Positions 51,212-60,457 are shown, counted from the stretch's first letter. The stretch: DNA of 64,000 nt from Cellulosimicrobium cellulans (GCF_016907755.1 NZ_JAFBCN010000001.1:4340001-4404000); one strand, 5' to 3'. Made by a program: numbers and translations. The notes: generated by a model from the sequence alone, not told the origin.

Positions 51212-51544
51212 TCACCAGCCGCCGGGGCGGCCGGACGACCCGTTGCCGCGGCCGTTGCCGTACGGCAGGAGCCGGGGACGCACGTCCACGAGGTAGACGA
51301 TCGCCGCGACCACGCCGATGACCCCGAAGAAGCCCCCGACGCTCATCGGCGGCAGCGAGACGAATCCGAGGGCTGCCGCGACGCCGAGGATCGCGAGCCA
51401 GATCGGCTTGGTCAGCTTGCCCTCGGCCGTGAACGCGCTCGCGGGACGTCGGATCGCGTCGACGAGCGCGACGAGCTCCGTCACGAACACGACGAGCATG
51501 AGCACGAAGAAGACGATCCACTGGAGCGACCCGATGATTCCCAC
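51212..51544 (-). CDS. DUF2516 family small membrane protein
   Basis: The protein is 110 aa from the GTG at 51544. This start is preferred over the in-frame GTG at 51550 because TAGGCT (51552-51557 on the minus strand) lies 7 nt before it, giving a leaderless message. Three membrane helices are visible: SLQWIVFFVLMLVVFVTELV, WLAILGVAAALGFVSL and FFGVIGVVAAIVYLVDV, with AIRRPASAFTAEGKLTKPIW between the first two as in DUF2516. Function is unknown. Confidence 0.85.
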   Translation of the reverse strand: MGIIGSLQWIVFFVLMLVVFVTELVALVDAIRRPASAFTAEGKLTKPIWLAILGVAAALGFVSLPPMSVGGFFGVIGVVAAIVYLVDVRPRLLPYGNGRGNGSSGRPGGW

Positions 51545-51554
51545 GGGCACGAGC

Positions 51555-51992
51555 CTACGGTCTGGCGAGCGGCCACGGCACCACCCGCAGCCCGACCGAC
51601 CGCGCGGCGGTCACCACGTGCGGGTCCCAGGCCGCCACGATCGTGTCGTCGTGCGCGACGGCGAGAGCGCTCGCCACGTGCACCGCGTCGTTGCTGCGCA
51701 GCGCACCGGCCGCGACGAGCGCCGACGCGCGGTCGGCGACCTCGCCGGAGACCTCGACCACGTGCAGCGCGGGGTACAGCTCGTCCCACGCGCCGAGGGC
51801 GCGCGCGTGGCCCGGGCCGTCGAGCACGCCGCCGCGGGCGCCCGCGGCGAGGGCCGCCCGCACCTCGACGTCGGCGAGGCGGCTCGTCACGACGACGTCC
51901 GCCCGGTTCCACAGGCGGCTCGCCAGCGCGGAGCCCGCCTCGGGGACGCAGAGCTTCACGAGGGCGCTCGCGTCGAAGTAGACCAGGGCCAT
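51555..51992 (-). CDS. PIN domain toxin, VapC-like
   Basis: The protein is 145 aa, ATG 51992. PIN-domain acidic residues are in place: LVYFDASALVKL (Asp7), ADVEVRAAL (Glu), ALRSNDAVHVASALAVAHDD (Asp) and VAAWDPHVV (Asp). These make up the Mg-dependent ribonuclease site. It begins 7 nt after the antitoxin stop, the usual order. Its end overlaps the -10 of DUF2516. Confidence 0.93.
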   Translation of the reverse strand: MALVYFDASALVKLCVPEAGSALASRLWNRADVVVTSRLADVEVRAALAAGARGGVLDGPGHARALGAWDELYPALHVVEVSGEVADRASALVAAGALRSNDAVHVASALAVAHDDTIVAAWDPHVVTAARSVGLRVVPWPLARP

Positions 51993-51999
51993 CGGGGCC

Positions 52000-52314
52000 T
52001 CAGCGCCGGATCCGGCGCACGAGCGCGGCGACGCCGCCCCCGCGACCGCCACGGGCGCCGTCGGACGGTCGCACCCCGTCCGCGCCCTCCGTCCGCGTGC
52101 CGGCGTCCGCGGGGACCGCGTGGACCGGGCGCTCGCCCGCCGGCGGGACCAGCACGCCGTCGCGCACGAGCTCGGTGACCAGGTCCGCCGTCGCGACGCC
52201 CGTCAGCCGGGCGACGGGGACGCCGCGCTCGGTGATGACGACCTCCTCGCCCTCCCTGGCCCGCTCGATCCACGACTTGAGCTCGGCGCGCAGGGCGCTG
52301 ACGGGGACCTCCAT
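52000..52314 (-). CDS. Phd/YefM-type antitoxin
   Basis: The protein is 104 aa, ATG 52314, with TACCGT (52321-52326, minus) 6 nt before it, so leaderless. The N-terminus is the Phd/YefM fold: MEVPVSALRAELKSWIERAR, EEVVITERGVPVARLTGV. The C-terminal 50 residues are Pro/Gly/Asp-rich and disordered, the part expected to wrap the toxin, and are longer than usual. It should autorepress the pair and block the PIN nuclease. Confidence 0.9.
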   Translation of the reverse strand: MEVPVSALRAELKSWIERAREGEEVVITERGVPVARLTGVATADLVTELVRDGVLVPPAGERPVHAVPADAGTRTEGADGVRPSDGARGGRGGGVAALVRRIRR

Positions 52315-52394
52315 GCCCCGACGGTACCGGCCCGGGGCGCCGCTGTGCAGGGTGAAGAACGTCCCGTTCGCCCGAGGGGGCCGGGTTCGCCCGC

Positions 52395-53531
52395 TCAGAG
52401 CTCGGGGAGGGCGTCGCGCGCCTGCTGCGGCGTCGCCCCGGCCGCCTCCAGGAGGTCGACGATGGGCGACCGCACGAGCATGACGAGGGACTGCACCTGC
52501 CAGTCGCCGTCGCCGAGCGCGTGCGGGTCGGCGCTGTGCGCGACCTCGAGGAGGACCTCGCGCGCCACGGCCGGGTCACGACCGGCGCCGACCGCCTCGG
52601 CGAGCACGTGCACCCCGGCGCCGAACCGGGCGACGAGGTCCGCGACGTCGTCGAGAGCACGCTCGTCCGGCCCGCCCGCGACCGGCATCGCGCGCCGCGC
52701 CAGGACGCGCACGCTGCGCATCGCCCGGTCCACGAGGACCGCCTGGCGCTCGAGCCCGCCGAGCTCGTCCCGGTGCCGCAGGCCGGCCGCGCTCACGCGC
52801 GCGAGCTCGCGCGCCGACGACGCCGACGACTGCCAGTCCTCGAGCGCGCCCTCGGACGCGCGGCCCTTGACGAGCGCCGCCTCGAGGTCGGCGCGGTCGC
52901 GCCCGCGCAGCCCGCGCGCGAGGACGTCGAGGACGGCGGCGAGCTCCGTCGTCGCCTCGGCACCCAGCAGCCGGGGACGCCGGCGCGGGTCGCCCGGGGT
53001 GAGGGCGGCGACCGCGAGCGCGACGGCGCCGCCCACGAGCGCGTCCGTCCACCGTCCGAGCGGGCCGCCCGCCTGCGCGGCCGGGAGCCCGACGATGACG
53101 ATCGCCTGCACCCCGGCCTGCGTCGTGAGCATCGCGCCGCGGTCGATGAAGCGGGCCGCGAGCGCGGAGACGGCGAGCACTACGGCGACCTGCCACCACC
53201 CGGACCCGATCGCGTGGACCACGAGGTCGCCGAGGCCGACCCCGATCGCGACCCCGACCGCGAGCTCGAGGACGCGGCGGAGCTGGCGGTCCTGGCTGAA
53301 CCCGAGGCAGATCCACGCGGAGACCGGCGCGAAGAAGGGAGCCGTGTGGCCCAGCCCGTACCGAGCGATGCCGAACGCGAGACCGGCGGCGGCCGACGCC
53401 TGGAGGATGGGCCACAGCGCCACGCGGACGCGCGAGGCGCCCTGGCGGATCCGGGCCCGGAGGAGGAGCCGGCGCCACGCGGTGCGGGCGACGTCGACCG
53501 CACCGGGGCCCGACGCCGGCCCCGCGGTCAC
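52395..53531 (-). CDS. FUSC family membrane protein (aromatic-acid exporter-like)
   Basis: The protein is 378 aa from GTG 53531, overlapping the previous stop by 4 nt. Membrane helices occupy about residues 30-180: ILQASAAAGLAFGIARYGLG, PFFAPVSAWICLGFSQDRQL and RVLELAVGVAIGVGLGDLVV, followed by a long helical cytoplasmic part (GLERQAVLVDRAMRSVRVLA). This is the FUSC / ArAE-2 N-terminal layout. Such proteins are thought to export small aromatic acids or other anions; substrate unknown. Confidence 0.85.
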   Translation of the reverse strand: MTAGPASGPGAVDVARTAWRRLLLRARIRQGASRVRVALWPILQASAAAGLAFGIARYGLGHTAPFFAPVSAWICLGFSQDRQLRRVLELAVGVAIGVGLGDLVVHAIGSGWWQVAVVLAVSALAARFIDRGAMLTTQAGVQAIVIVGLPAAQAGGPLGRWTDALVGGAVALAVAALTPGDPRRRPRLLGAEATTELAAVLDVLARGLRGRDRADLEAALVKGRASEGALEDWQSSASSARELARVSAAGLRHRDELGGLERQAVLVDRAMRSVRVLARRAMPVAGGPDERALDDVADLVARFGAGVHVLAEAVGAGRDPAVAREVLLEVAHSADPHALGDGDWQVQSLVMLVRSPIVDLLEAAGATPQQARDALPEL

Positions 53532-54670
53532 AGCATGCTCGTCGGCGCGCCCTCGCCGCGGGGCGTGATCCCCCGGCCGACGGGGCCGCGCGGGGCGGGG
53601 CGGTCGACCGAGACGCCCTCGCCCGGCACCACGACCTCCTGCGCCGCGGAGATCGCGCCGCCGTCGCAGTCGACGAGGAGCTCGGCGTCCTCGGGCACGC
53701 TGCGCTTGAGGACGGCGAGCGCGATCGGGCCGAGCTCGTGGTGGCGCGCGACCGACGTCACGGCGCCGACGGACCGCCCGTCGAGCGTGACGTCGGCGCC
53801 CGGCACGGGCAGCAGGTGCCCCGAGCCGTCGAGGTGCAGCATCACGACCCGGCGCGGGGGGCGCCCGAGGTTGTGCACGCGCGCGATCGTCTCCTGGCCC
53901 CGGTAGCAGCCCTTGTGCATGTGGACGGAGGTGCGCAGCCAGTCGGTCTCGTGCGGGATGGACCGGTGGTCGACCTCGGTCGCGAGCCGCGGCCGCCACG
54001 CCTCGACGCGCGCGGCCTCGCTCGCCCACGTACCCACGAGCCGCCAGCCCGCCGCCTCGCGCGCCGCGACGGCGTCGGCCAGCTCCGTCCGCGGCACCAG
54101 CACGAGCCGCCACGGCCGCTCCCGCCCCGGGTGCTCGTCCGCGGGCGGGCCGTAGCGCGTGCCGCCGCCGATGACGCGCGGCCACGGGTCGCGCCACGTG
54201 ACCGGCTCGCCCTCCGCGCCCTCGGCGTCGACGGGCTCGCCGAGCGCCGCCCAGTCGTCGGTCGCGTCGGCGATCTCGACGCGGAGCATGAACTTCATGC
54301 GGTCGAGCCACGCGGCGAGGTCCGCGGCGTGCGAGCGCTCGGTGACGAGCCACGTCGTCTCGCCGTCGTCGACGACGGACGCGGCGTGCTCGACGTGGCC
54401 CTGCGGCGAGAGCACGAGCAGCTCGGTGGAGGTCCGCGGGGCGAGCGCCGTGAGGTCCTGCGACGTGATGGAGTGCAGCCAGCTCAGGCGGTCCGGGCCC
54501 GTGACGGTGACGACGCCCAGGTGCGACTGGTCGACGACGGCGCCGCCCGTGCGCAGGGCACGCTGCTCCCCCGTCGGGTCGCCGTAGTGCCACGCGACGC
54601 CCTCGTCGGGGCCGGTCGCGGGCACCGCACCGTGGCGGGACAGGAGCGGGCTGGTGTAGCCGGTGGTCAC
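53528..54670 (-). CDS. ygfZ: YgfZ/GcvT-like folate-binding protein
   Basis: The protein is 380 aa. GTG 54670 follows AAGGAGGACCACCC, a strong site. The YgfZ signature K-G-C-Y-x-G-Q-E is present as MHKGCYRGQETIARVHNLG. The N-terminal GcvT fold is SHLGVVTVTGPDRLSWLHSI with SQDLTAL. YgfZ binds tetrahydrofolate and supports Fe-S cluster enzyme maturation; here the conserved Cys is intact. It is followed, with overlap, by the FUSC gene. Confidence 0.92.
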   Translation of the reverse strand: MTTGYTSPLLSRHGAVPATGPDEGVAWHYGDPTGEQRALRTGGAVVDQSHLGVVTVTGPDRLSWLHSITSQDLTALAPRTSTELLVLSPQGHVEHAASVVDDGETTWLVTERSHAADLAAWLDRMKFMLRVEIADATDDWAALGEPVDAEGAEGEPVTWRDPWPRVIGGGTRYGPPADEHPGRERPWRLVLVPRTELADAVAAREAAGWRLVGTWASEAARVEAWRPRLATEVDHRSIPHETDWLRTSVHMHKGCYRGQETIARVHNLGRPPRRVVMLHLDGSGHLLPVPGADVTLDGRSVGAVTSVARHHELGPIALAVLKRSVPEDAELLVDCDGGAISAAQEVVVPGEGVSVDRPAPRGPVGRGITPRGEGAPTSML

Positions 54671-54732
54671 GGGTGGTCCTCCTTGGTCGGCGCGTCCGGG
54701 CCTGCTGGCGTGCTCGCCCGAGGGCCGGGCGG

Positions 54733-55329
54733 TCAGGCCGACGGGCGCCGGGTCAGCTTCGCGGACGCGTACGACTGCAACGGCTCACCGAAGGCCGCCA
54801 ATTCCCAGACCCACAGGAGCTGGCCCTCGACGAACCCGTACAGCCGCTTCGAGGCCGTGACCTCCGACGCCGTGGACGTGCGCGCGATGAGGTCGCTCGC
54901 CAGGTCCACACGGCCGTTGCCGACCGCGCCGAGGTACACGGACACGCGACCCGCGGGGTCGGCGACCAGCACCTCGAGCGGGTGCCGGTCGTCCTCGAGC
55001 CCGTCGGGGCGGTCGGTGGACACGCGCCAGTAGCCCGTCTCGGTGGACCACACGGGCGCGTCGGCCGCCGCGACGTCCAGCGTCGCGGCGTCACGCTCGG
55101 GCCACGCCCCCTCGTCGGGGACGGTCTCCGGGACCTCGGCCTCGAGGACGCGCAGCGTCGACTCGTAGCGCAGGTACGGGCCGCCGTCGTGGTCGAACAC
55201 GACGTCGTGGACGAACGGGGTCTCCTCGATGCCCGGGTACTTGACCACCCCCTCGCCGCGCCAGCTCCCGACGAGCCAGGCGAGCGGGTAGACCTCGGGC
55301 GCGAGCCCCTCGGGGAACTCGAACGGCAT
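54733..55329 (-). CDS. FABP/nitrobindin-like heme-binding beta-barrel protein
   Basis: The protein is 198 aa, ATG 55329. Family pattern: LAWLVGSWRGEGVVKYPGIE near the N-terminus, then YLRYESTLRVLEAEVPETVP, ETGYWRVSTDRPDGLED, and KRLYGFVEGQLLWVWELAAF. This is the THAP4/nitrobindin-like barrel annotated as FABP family in actinobacteria, whose members bind heme through a late His or bind a lipid-like ligand. Here the expected heme-ligand His is not evident near the end. It is 62 nt upstream of ygfZ. Confidence 0.88.
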   Translation of the reverse strand: MPFEFPEGLAPEVYPLAWLVGSWRGEGVVKYPGIEETPFVHDVVFDHDGGPYLRYESTLRVLEAEVPETVPDEGAWPERDAATLDVAAADAPVWSTETGYWRVSTDRPDGLEDDRHPLEVLVADPAGRVSVYLGAVGNGRVDLASDLIARTSTASEVTASKRLYGFVEGQLLWVWELAAFGEPLQSYASAKLTRRPSA

Positions 55330-55396
55330 CAGCGACCACCTCTCGGAGTCGGGCGGGGCGACGTGCCCGCGCCGGGGCTCGCCCCGCGCGGCAGCG

Positions 55397-55510
55397 TCAG
55401 CGCTGGCCCCGGTAGAGCTTGTAGACGACGTACCCCGCGAACCACGTGATGGTGACCGTCGCCGCGATGAGCAGGCCGAGGAAGATCAGCTCGAGAGTGT
55501 GCGGACTCAT
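55397..55510 (-). CDS. 37-aa single-pass membrane protein
   Basis: ATG 55510 to TGA 55397-55399 encodes 37 residues: MSPHTLELIF, then a helix LGLLIAATVTITWFAGYVVY and a basic end KLYRGQR. The hydrophobic helix with basic tail is clean, and the frame keeps high GC at third positions, which supports coding. No family is recognised. It lies 67 nt upstream of the FABP-like gene on the same strand and could be cotranscribed. Confidence 0.65.
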   Translation of the reverse strand: MSPHTLELIFLGLLIAATVTITWFAGYVVYKLYRGQR

Positions 55511-55590
55511 GCGCCCGATCCTACCGGCCGGGCGAGGGCGCCGTGGTGCGACCCGGGAGACGCCGACGGGAGGGGGCTACGCTCGGCCGC

Positions 55591-55986
55591 GTGACCGACA
55601 CCGTGCCGCCCCGCGCGGCCCTCCGCCAGCGCTCGCTCGTCGTCAAGGCCACGTCCGGGCTCGACCGGCCCGAGGCCGCCAACCAGGCGTTCACCGTCGC
55701 CGCCGCAGCGGTCGCCGCGGGCGTCGAGGTGAGCGTGTGGCTCACGGGCGAGGCCGCGTGGTTCGGTCTGCCCGGGCGGGCGGCCGAGCTCGAGCTGGAG
55801 CACGCGGCCCCGCTGCCCGACCTGCTCGACGCCGTGCTCGCCGCCGGCACCCTCACCGTGTGCACGCAGTGCGCCGCGCGCCGCGGCATCACGGCCGACG
55901 ACGTGCTCCCCGGCGTGCGGATCGCGGGCGCGGCGGTGTTCGTCGAGGAGGCGCTGCGCGAGGGCGCGCAGGCCCTCGTCTACTGA
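55591..55986 (+). CDS. DsrE-like family protein
   Basis: The protein is 131 aa. GTG 55591 follows TACGCT (55578-55583) by 7 nt, so the message is probably leaderless. The DsrE-like pattern is SLVVKATSGLDRPEAANQAF, VEVSVWLTGEAAWFGLPG, then TLTVCTQCAARRGITADDVL and RIAGAAVFVEEALREGAQAL. Cys in CTQC could bind persulfide sulfur. DsrE proteins handle sulfur transfer in the cytoplasm. The convergent DUF4395/thioredoxin pair beside it fits a sulfur/redox group. Confidence 0.85.
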   Translation: MTDTVPPRAALRQRSLVVKATSGLDRPEAANQAFTVAAAAVAAGVEVSVWLTGEAAWFGLPGRAAELELEHAAPLPDLLDAVLAAGTLTVCTQCAARRGITADDVLPGVRIAGAAVFVEEALREGAQALVY

Positions 55987-56007
55987 CGCGGTCGCCCGCC
56001 GTCCGGG

Positions 56008-56490
56008 TCAGGAGCGCGCCGGCGCGACCCGCCGCAGCAGCAGGTACAGCTCGCAGCCCAGGCACAGGCCGAACGCCGCGTTGAGGACGGCGGCCACGAG
56101 CGCGAGCGCCGCCGCGGCCGGGACGGCCGCCTCGACGCCCAGCAGGCCCAGCACGACCCCGGCCCCGGTGATGACGAGGCCGACCACCTGCGCGAACCGC
56201 GGCGGTCTCGGGTCCTCGCGCTCCGCCGTCGGACCGATGCGCGGAAGGATGGCCACCCGGTAGACCCAGGCCTGCCACGTGCCCTGCGCACCCCGCAGGG
56301 CCCCGAGCAGGAAGCTCGCCGCGACGACCGCGAGCAGCACGAGCGCCGCGGGCGACGTCCACAGGAGGATCACGACGGCGAGCAGCAGCGCCGTGATGCC
56401 GGCCCCCGCGCGCGGGCCGCGCGGGTCGATGCCGGCGGGCGCGGGCCCGCGCTCCGTCGTGGCGTCGCCTCGGCCAGCCTGGTCGCTCAT
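56008..56490 (-). CDS. DUF4395 membrane protein
   Basis: The protein is 160 aa, ATG 56490. Four membrane segments (ITALLLAVVILLWTSPAALV, LVLLAVVAASFLLGALRG, FAQVVGLVITGAGVVLGLL, AAAALALVAAVLNAAFGLCL) end in GLCLGCELYLLLRR, the Cys-x2-Cys typical of DUF4395. The family often sits with thioredoxin- and rhodanese-like genes, as here; a role in thiol/sulfur transfer across the membrane is suggested. Confidence 0.87.
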   Translation of the reverse strand: MSDQAGRGDATTERGPAPAGIDPRGPRAGAGITALLLAVVILLWTSPAALVLLAVVAASFLLGALRGAQGTWQAWVYRVAILPRIGPTAEREDPRPPRFAQVVGLVITGAGVVLGLLGVEAAVPAAAALALVAAVLNAAFGLCLGCELYLLLRRVAPARS

Positions 56491-56528
56491 GCGGTCTCCT
56501 CCGGTCCGGCCGTCGGGGACGGCGTGGG

Positions 56529-57011
56529 TCAGGCGTCGTGCGCGGTCGCGGAGGCCGCTCCCGCGTCCGCGACGGCGAGCGCCCCGAGCGCCTGGGCGCG
56601 GTTCATCCCCCCGCTCGCGCGGGCGACCTCCCGACCCTCCGCGTCGAGCACGAGGACGGTCGGCGTGCGCAGTATGCCGAATGCTCGCACCAGGTCGAGG
56701 TGGTCGTCGACGTCCATCTCACGATGCGTCACGTCGTCGTGCGCCGCGCTCACCTCGCCCAGGACGCGCGCGGTCGCCCGGCACGGCGCGCACAGCTCCG
56801 CCGAGAACTGGACGAACGTGCCGCGGGCGCCCAGCACGACACCGTGGGCGGGCCAGTCGAAGGGCGCGGCGCCGTGGTCCGCAGAGGCTCGGGCCGACGT
56901 CGTGCGCGCCGCCCGCACGACCCCCTGACGCCGCTGCCACCACACGCCGAGCGCGAGCGTCGCGAGCAGCGTCGCCCCGAGGAGGACACCGGGGAGCACC
57001 GACGGCGTCAT
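56529..57011 (-). CDS. Membrane-anchored thioredoxin-like protein
   Basis: The protein is 160 aa. ATG 57011 overlaps the upstream stop as ATGA. An N-terminal helix (LPGVLLGATLLATLALGVWW) anchors the protein. The thioredoxin fold has FVQFSAELCAPCRATARVLG (active CAPC) and GILRTPTVLVLDAEGREVAR with cis-Pro. It should carry out thiol-disulfide exchange, probably outside or at the membrane face, with DUF4395 as electron partner (inference from adjacency). Confidence 0.9.
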   Translation of the reverse strand: MTPSVLPGVLLGATLLATLALGVWWQRRQGVVRAARTTSARASADHGAAPFDWPAHGVVLGARGTFVQFSAELCAPCRATARVLGEVSAAHDDVTHREMDVDDHLDLVRAFGILRTPTVLVLDAEGREVARASGGMNRAQALGALAVADAGAASATAHDA

Positions 57012-57742
57012 CCCACGATCACCCGGCCGACGACGAAGATCAGCGTCCCGCCGACCGCGACCGGGAGCGCCGTCGCGGAGAACGCACCGAGGCGGCCCCG
57101 CAGCTCCGGGAGCTGGTCGAAGAGCGCGTGGAGCGATGCGACGAGCAGGCCCGCGACGACGCCGGACCAGACGCCGCTCAGCAGGTCGAGGTCGGGCATG
57201 ACGTACCCGACGGCCCCGCCCGCGGCGATCGCGAGACCGAGCGTGAGCGCCGCGTTGGTCCACCCGCCCAGCGGAAGCGCGGAGACCGCCGACGCGACGG
57301 CCAGCGCCACCGCGCACGTCACGACCAGGGACTCGCCCGCGTCCGTGCGGCCCGTCGCGATCCAGCCCGCGCACGACGTCGCGACGACGATCCCGCTCAC
57401 GGTCCCGATGAGCGACTCGACCAGGCGCGGTCGCCCGTCGCGCCGCAGGAGCTCGGCGACGAACGCGAGCACCACGGCGAGCGCGAGCACCACGGGCAGG
57501 TGCCGCAGCGCCGGCTCGCCGTGCGTCGCGTAGGTCGCGCCCACGGCGCCGAGCCCGGCGATCGCGATGACGACGCGCGTCCCGCCGTGGACGGGGATGT
57601 CGAGCAGGCGCGGCCACCCGATCGCGACGATCAGGGCCAGCGCCCCCGACGCCGCGGCGAGCGGGAGCGGGCCGAAGAACGCGGCCACGGCGATGCCTGC
57701 GGCGAGGCACGCCGTGACGACGGCCCGGGTCGAGAGGTCCAC
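57008..57742 (-). CDS. Hypothetical polytopic membrane protein
   Basis: The protein is 244 aa, ATG 57742. About seven hydrophobic helices are visible (AVVTACLAAGIAVAAFFGPL, GALALIVAIGWPRLLDIPVH, LVVTCAVALAVASAVSALPL, GVWSGVVAGLLVASLHALFD). I recognise no family. It is translationally coupled to the thioredoxin-like gene and divergent from glnR across 280 bp. Confidence 0.75.
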   Translation of the reverse strand: MDLSTRAVVTACLAAGIAVAAFFGPLPLAAASGALALIVAIGWPRLLDIPVHGGTRVVIAIAGLGAVGATYATHGEPALRHLPVVLALAVVLAFVAELLRRDGRPRLVESLIGTVSGIVVATSCAGWIATGRTDAGESLVVTCAVALAVASAVSALPLGGWTNAALTLGLAIAAGGAVGYVMPDLDLLSGVWSGVVAGLLVASLHALFDQLPELRGRLGAFSATALPVAVGGTLIFVVGRVIVG

Positions 57743-58022
57743 GCGGTCAGCGCCCCGTTCGGGGGTCGCGGGAGGGCGTCGGGTCGTGCAGCACGCCTCA
57801 GAGTGTCGCAGAGTCTCCCGCCGGACCGCCTACCGGCCCCGGCACGCGCGCCCGTGAGACGTTCGCCGTCTCCGCGCCCGGCACGCGATACGGTAACCAT
57901 CCACGGACCGAGAACGTGGCCGATGACGTGGCGAGCCCCGCAGAGGTACGTCCCGGCCCGGTCGCCACGCGTCGACGCCCGGGGGCGCCGCCCGCGCCCC
58001 GCGACCCGGAAGGAGGTGTCGG

Positions 58023-58793
58023 ATGGCGGACCTGCTCATCCTCACCCCCGCGACAGGCGGTTCCGTCGAGGTCCTGCCCGCGCTCGGCCTGCTCTCGCAC
58101 CGCATCCGGGTCCTGCCCATGGAGCCGTCGGCGCTGGTCGACGCCCCGGACTCCGACGTCGTGCTGCTCGACGCGCGCCGCGACCTCGTCGCGGCGCGCA
58201 CCACGTGCCGCCTCCTGCACGCCACCGGGCTCACCGTCCCGCTCGTGCTCGTCCTCACCGAGGGCGGGCTGACCGTCGTCACGGCGGAGTGGGGCGCGGA
58301 CGACCTCCTCCTCGAGGCGGCCGGGCCGGCGGAGGTGGAGGCACGCCTGCGCCTCGTCATCGAACGGTCCGCACGCGGCCCGGCCGAGGACGGCCCGCAG
58401 GAGATCGCGGCCGGCGAGCTCGCGATCGACGCGAGCGGCTACACCGCACGGCTGCGCGGCCGCCCCATCGACCTCACGTACAAGGAGTTCGAGCTCCTCA
58501 AGTACCTCGTGCAGCACCCGGGCCGCGTGTTCACGCGCGCCCAGCTGCTCCAAGAGGTCTGGGGCTACGACTACTACGGCGGCACGCGGACCGTCGACGT
58601 CCACGTCCGACGCCTGCGCGCCAAGCTCGGCCCCGAGCACGAGCAGCTCATCGGGACGGTGCGCAACGTCGGGTACCGGTTCGACCCGCCGAAGGACCGC
58701 CGTCCCGCCGAGGGCGCCGACGACGCCGGGACGGCCGCGGCCGGGTCGTCGGCCGACAGCGGACCCGGGACCCCGGTAGGTTCGTCCGGGTGA
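58023..58793 (+). CDS. glnR: GlnR nitrogen-response regulator (OmpR-type winged helix)
   Basis: The protein is 256 aa. ATG 58023 follows AAGGAGGTGTCGG, a strong site. The receiver-like half has [40 protein letters not shown] and [20 protein letters not shown], the actinobacterial GlnR sequence with the conserved Asp in VVLLD. The C-terminal winged helix is [20 protein letters not shown] with [20 protein letters not shown] and [11 protein letters not shown]. GlnR is an orphan regulator that controls nitrogen assimilation genes. The C-terminal 25 residues are disordered, and a second promoter (TAGGTT at 58777-58782) lies in them. Confidence 0.95.
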   Translation: MADLLILTPATGGSVEVLPALGLLSHRIRVLPMEPSALVDAPDSDVVLLDARRDLVAARTTCRLLHATGLTVPLVLVLTEGGLTVVTAEWGADDLLLEAAGPAEVEARLRLVIERSARGPAEDGPQEIAAGELAIDASGYTARLRGRPIDLTYKEFELLKYLVQHPGRVFTRAQLLQEVWGYDYYGGTRTVDVHVRRLRAKLGPEHEQLIGTVRNVGYRFDPPKDRRPAEGADDAGTAAAGSSADSGPGTPVGSSG

Positions 58794-59722
58794 CGCCCGA
58801 CCCCTCCGACTTCACGTCCGCCCTGCCCGACGGACCGTGGCGGCACGAGTTCGTCCCGGCCAACGGCGCGCGGTTCCACGTCGCGCTCGCGGGCCCCGAG
58901 GACCGCGGCGTGCGCGACCCCGGCCCGCCGCTGGTCGTCCTGCTGCACTCCTTCCCGCAGTTCTGGTGGGCCTGGCGCCACCAGATCGAGCCGCTCGCCG
59001 CCGCGGGCTACCGCGTCGCCGCGATGGACATCCGGGGCGTCGGCGCCTCCGACAAGCCGCCGATCGGCTACGACGCGCCGACCCGCACGCGCGACATCGC
59101 CGGGGTCGTGCGCTCGCTCGGCTCCGGGCGCGCCGTCGTCGTGGGCCACGGCACGGGCGGCAGCCTCGCCTGGGCGATGGCCGCGCTCCAGCCCGCCGTC
59201 ACGGCCGGGGTCGCCGCGTTCTCCGCGCCGCACCCCGCGCGGCTGCACACGTCCGCCCGCCGCCTGCTCACGCCCGCCGCGCTGCGGCAGCTCGCGTTCT
59301 ACCAGGTGCCCACGCTGCCCGAGCGGGCGCTCGTCCGCGGCGACCTCGTGGCCGAGGTGCTCGCGGCCGGGGCCGCGACGCCGTTCGAGCCGGACGTCGT
59401 CGACACGTACCGCACCGTCATGCGCATCCCGTTCGCGGCGCACACCGCCATGGAGTCCCTCCGCTGGGCCGTGCGCTCCACCCCTCGCCCCGACGGCCGT
59501 CGGTTCCTCGCCGCGCTCCGCCGTCCGGTCGACGTCCCCGCGCTGCAGGTCCACGCCGAGAAGGACGGCCTCGTGCGCCGCGAGCTCGCGGACGCCGACG
59601 GCGCCGCGCTCGCCCGCGACTTCCGCTTCGAGGTCGTGGACGGGGCCGGCCACTTCCTCCCCGAGGAGGCGCCCGACGTCGTGACGGACCTCCTGCTGGA
59701 CTGGCTCCCGCGCGCGGCGTAG
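58790..59722 (+). CDS. Alpha/beta hydrolase, epoxide-hydrolase-like, nucleophile missing
   Basis: The protein is 310 aa. GTG 58790 overlaps the glnR stop by 4 nt and lies 7 nt after TAGGTT (58777-58782). The fold is epoxide-hydrolase-like: [20 protein letters not shown] (HSFP oxyanion), [19 protein letters not shown]. The acid lies in [10 protein letters not shown] and the His in [16 protein letters not shown]. The nucleophile elbow reads [13 protein letters not shown], so Gly121 occupies the Asp/Ser position. Unless misread, this is a pseudoenzyme or uses another residue. Cotranscription with glnR is likely, but an independent leaderless promoter is also visible. Confidence 0.9.
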   Translation: MTPDPSDFTSALPDGPWRHEFVPANGARFHVALAGPEDRGVRDPGPPLVVLLHSFPQFWWAWRHQIEPLAAAGYRVAAMDIRGVGASDKPPIGYDAPTRTRDIAGVVRSLGSGRAVVVGHGTGGSLAWAMAALQPAVTAGVAAFSAPHPARLHTSARRLLTPAALRQLAFYQVPTLPERALVRGDLVAEVLAAGAATPFEPDVVDTYRTVMRIPFAAHTAMESLRWAVRSTPRPDGRRFLAALRRPVDVPALQVHAEKDGLVRRELADADGAALARDFRFEVVDGAGHFLPEEAPDVVTDLLLDWLPRAA

Positions 59723-59731
59723 CCCCGGGGC

Positions 59732-60457
59732 TCAGCTCGTCTTGACGAGCTTCGCCGCCTTGACCGGGTCGACCTCGCCGACGCCGAAGGACGGGCACCA
59801 CCGCGCGATCGTGCACGCGCCGCACGCGGGCTTCCGCGCGAAGCACACCCGGCGGCCGTGGAAGATCAGCCGGTGCGAGAGCATCGTCCACTCCGACTTC
59901 TCGACGAGCCCGCCGACGACCTGCTCGACCTTGACCGGGTCCTCCTCGGTCGTCCAGCCGAGGCGGCGCACGAGCCGTCCGAAGTGGGTGTCGACCGTCA
60001 GCCCCGGCACGCCGAACGCGTTGCCCAGGACGACGTTCGCCGTCTTGCGGCCCACGCCCGGCAGGGTCACGAGGTCCGCCAGGCGACCGGGCACCTCGCC
60101 GTCGTACCGCTCGACGAGCGCCTGGCCGATGCCGATGACGGACTGCGCCTTCGCTCGGAAGAACCCGGTGGGGCGCAGCAGCTCCTCGAGCTCCTCCCGG
60201 TCCGCGCCGGCGTACGCGGCGGCGTCCGGGTACCGCGCGAACAGCGCCGGGGTCGTGAGGTTCACGCGCTTGTCCGTCGTCTGCGCCGACAGGACCGTGG
60301 CGACGAGCAGCTCGAGCGGCGTCGTGAAGTCCAGCTCGCAGTGCGCGTCCGGATAGGTGACCGCGAGCTCGCGGTTGGTCCGGCGCGCCCGCCGGACGAG
60401 GGCGAGGTGCGACTCGGGCTTCGGCGCCCGCGCGCGGGCCGGCTCGGTGGTGGTCAC
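59732..60457 (-). CDS. nth: Endonuclease III (DNA glycosylase/AP lyase)
   Basis: The protein is 241 aa. GTG 60457 has TACCGT (60464-60469, minus) 6 nt before it, so it is leaderless. The HhH motif with catalytic Lys is [20 protein letters not shown], the catalytic Asp is in [16 protein letters not shown], and the [4Fe-4S] ligands are [17 protein letters not shown] (Cx6Cx2Cx5C). [19 protein letters not shown] is conserved. It excises oxidised pyrimidines and nicks the DNA backbone. Divergent from the CRP-like gene, a common actinobacterial arrangement. Confidence 0.96.
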   Translation of the reverse strand: MTTTEPARARAPKPESHLALVRRARRTNRELAVTYPDAHCELDFTTPLELLVATVLSAQTTDKRVNLTTPALFARYPDAAAYAGADREELEELLRPTGFFRAKAQSVIGIGQALVERYDGEVPGRLADLVTLPGVGRKTANVVLGNAFGVPGLTVDTHFGRLVRRLGWTTEEDPVKVEQVVGGLVEKSEWTMLSHRLIFHGRRVCFARKPACGACTIARWCPSFGVGEVDPVKAAKLVKTS

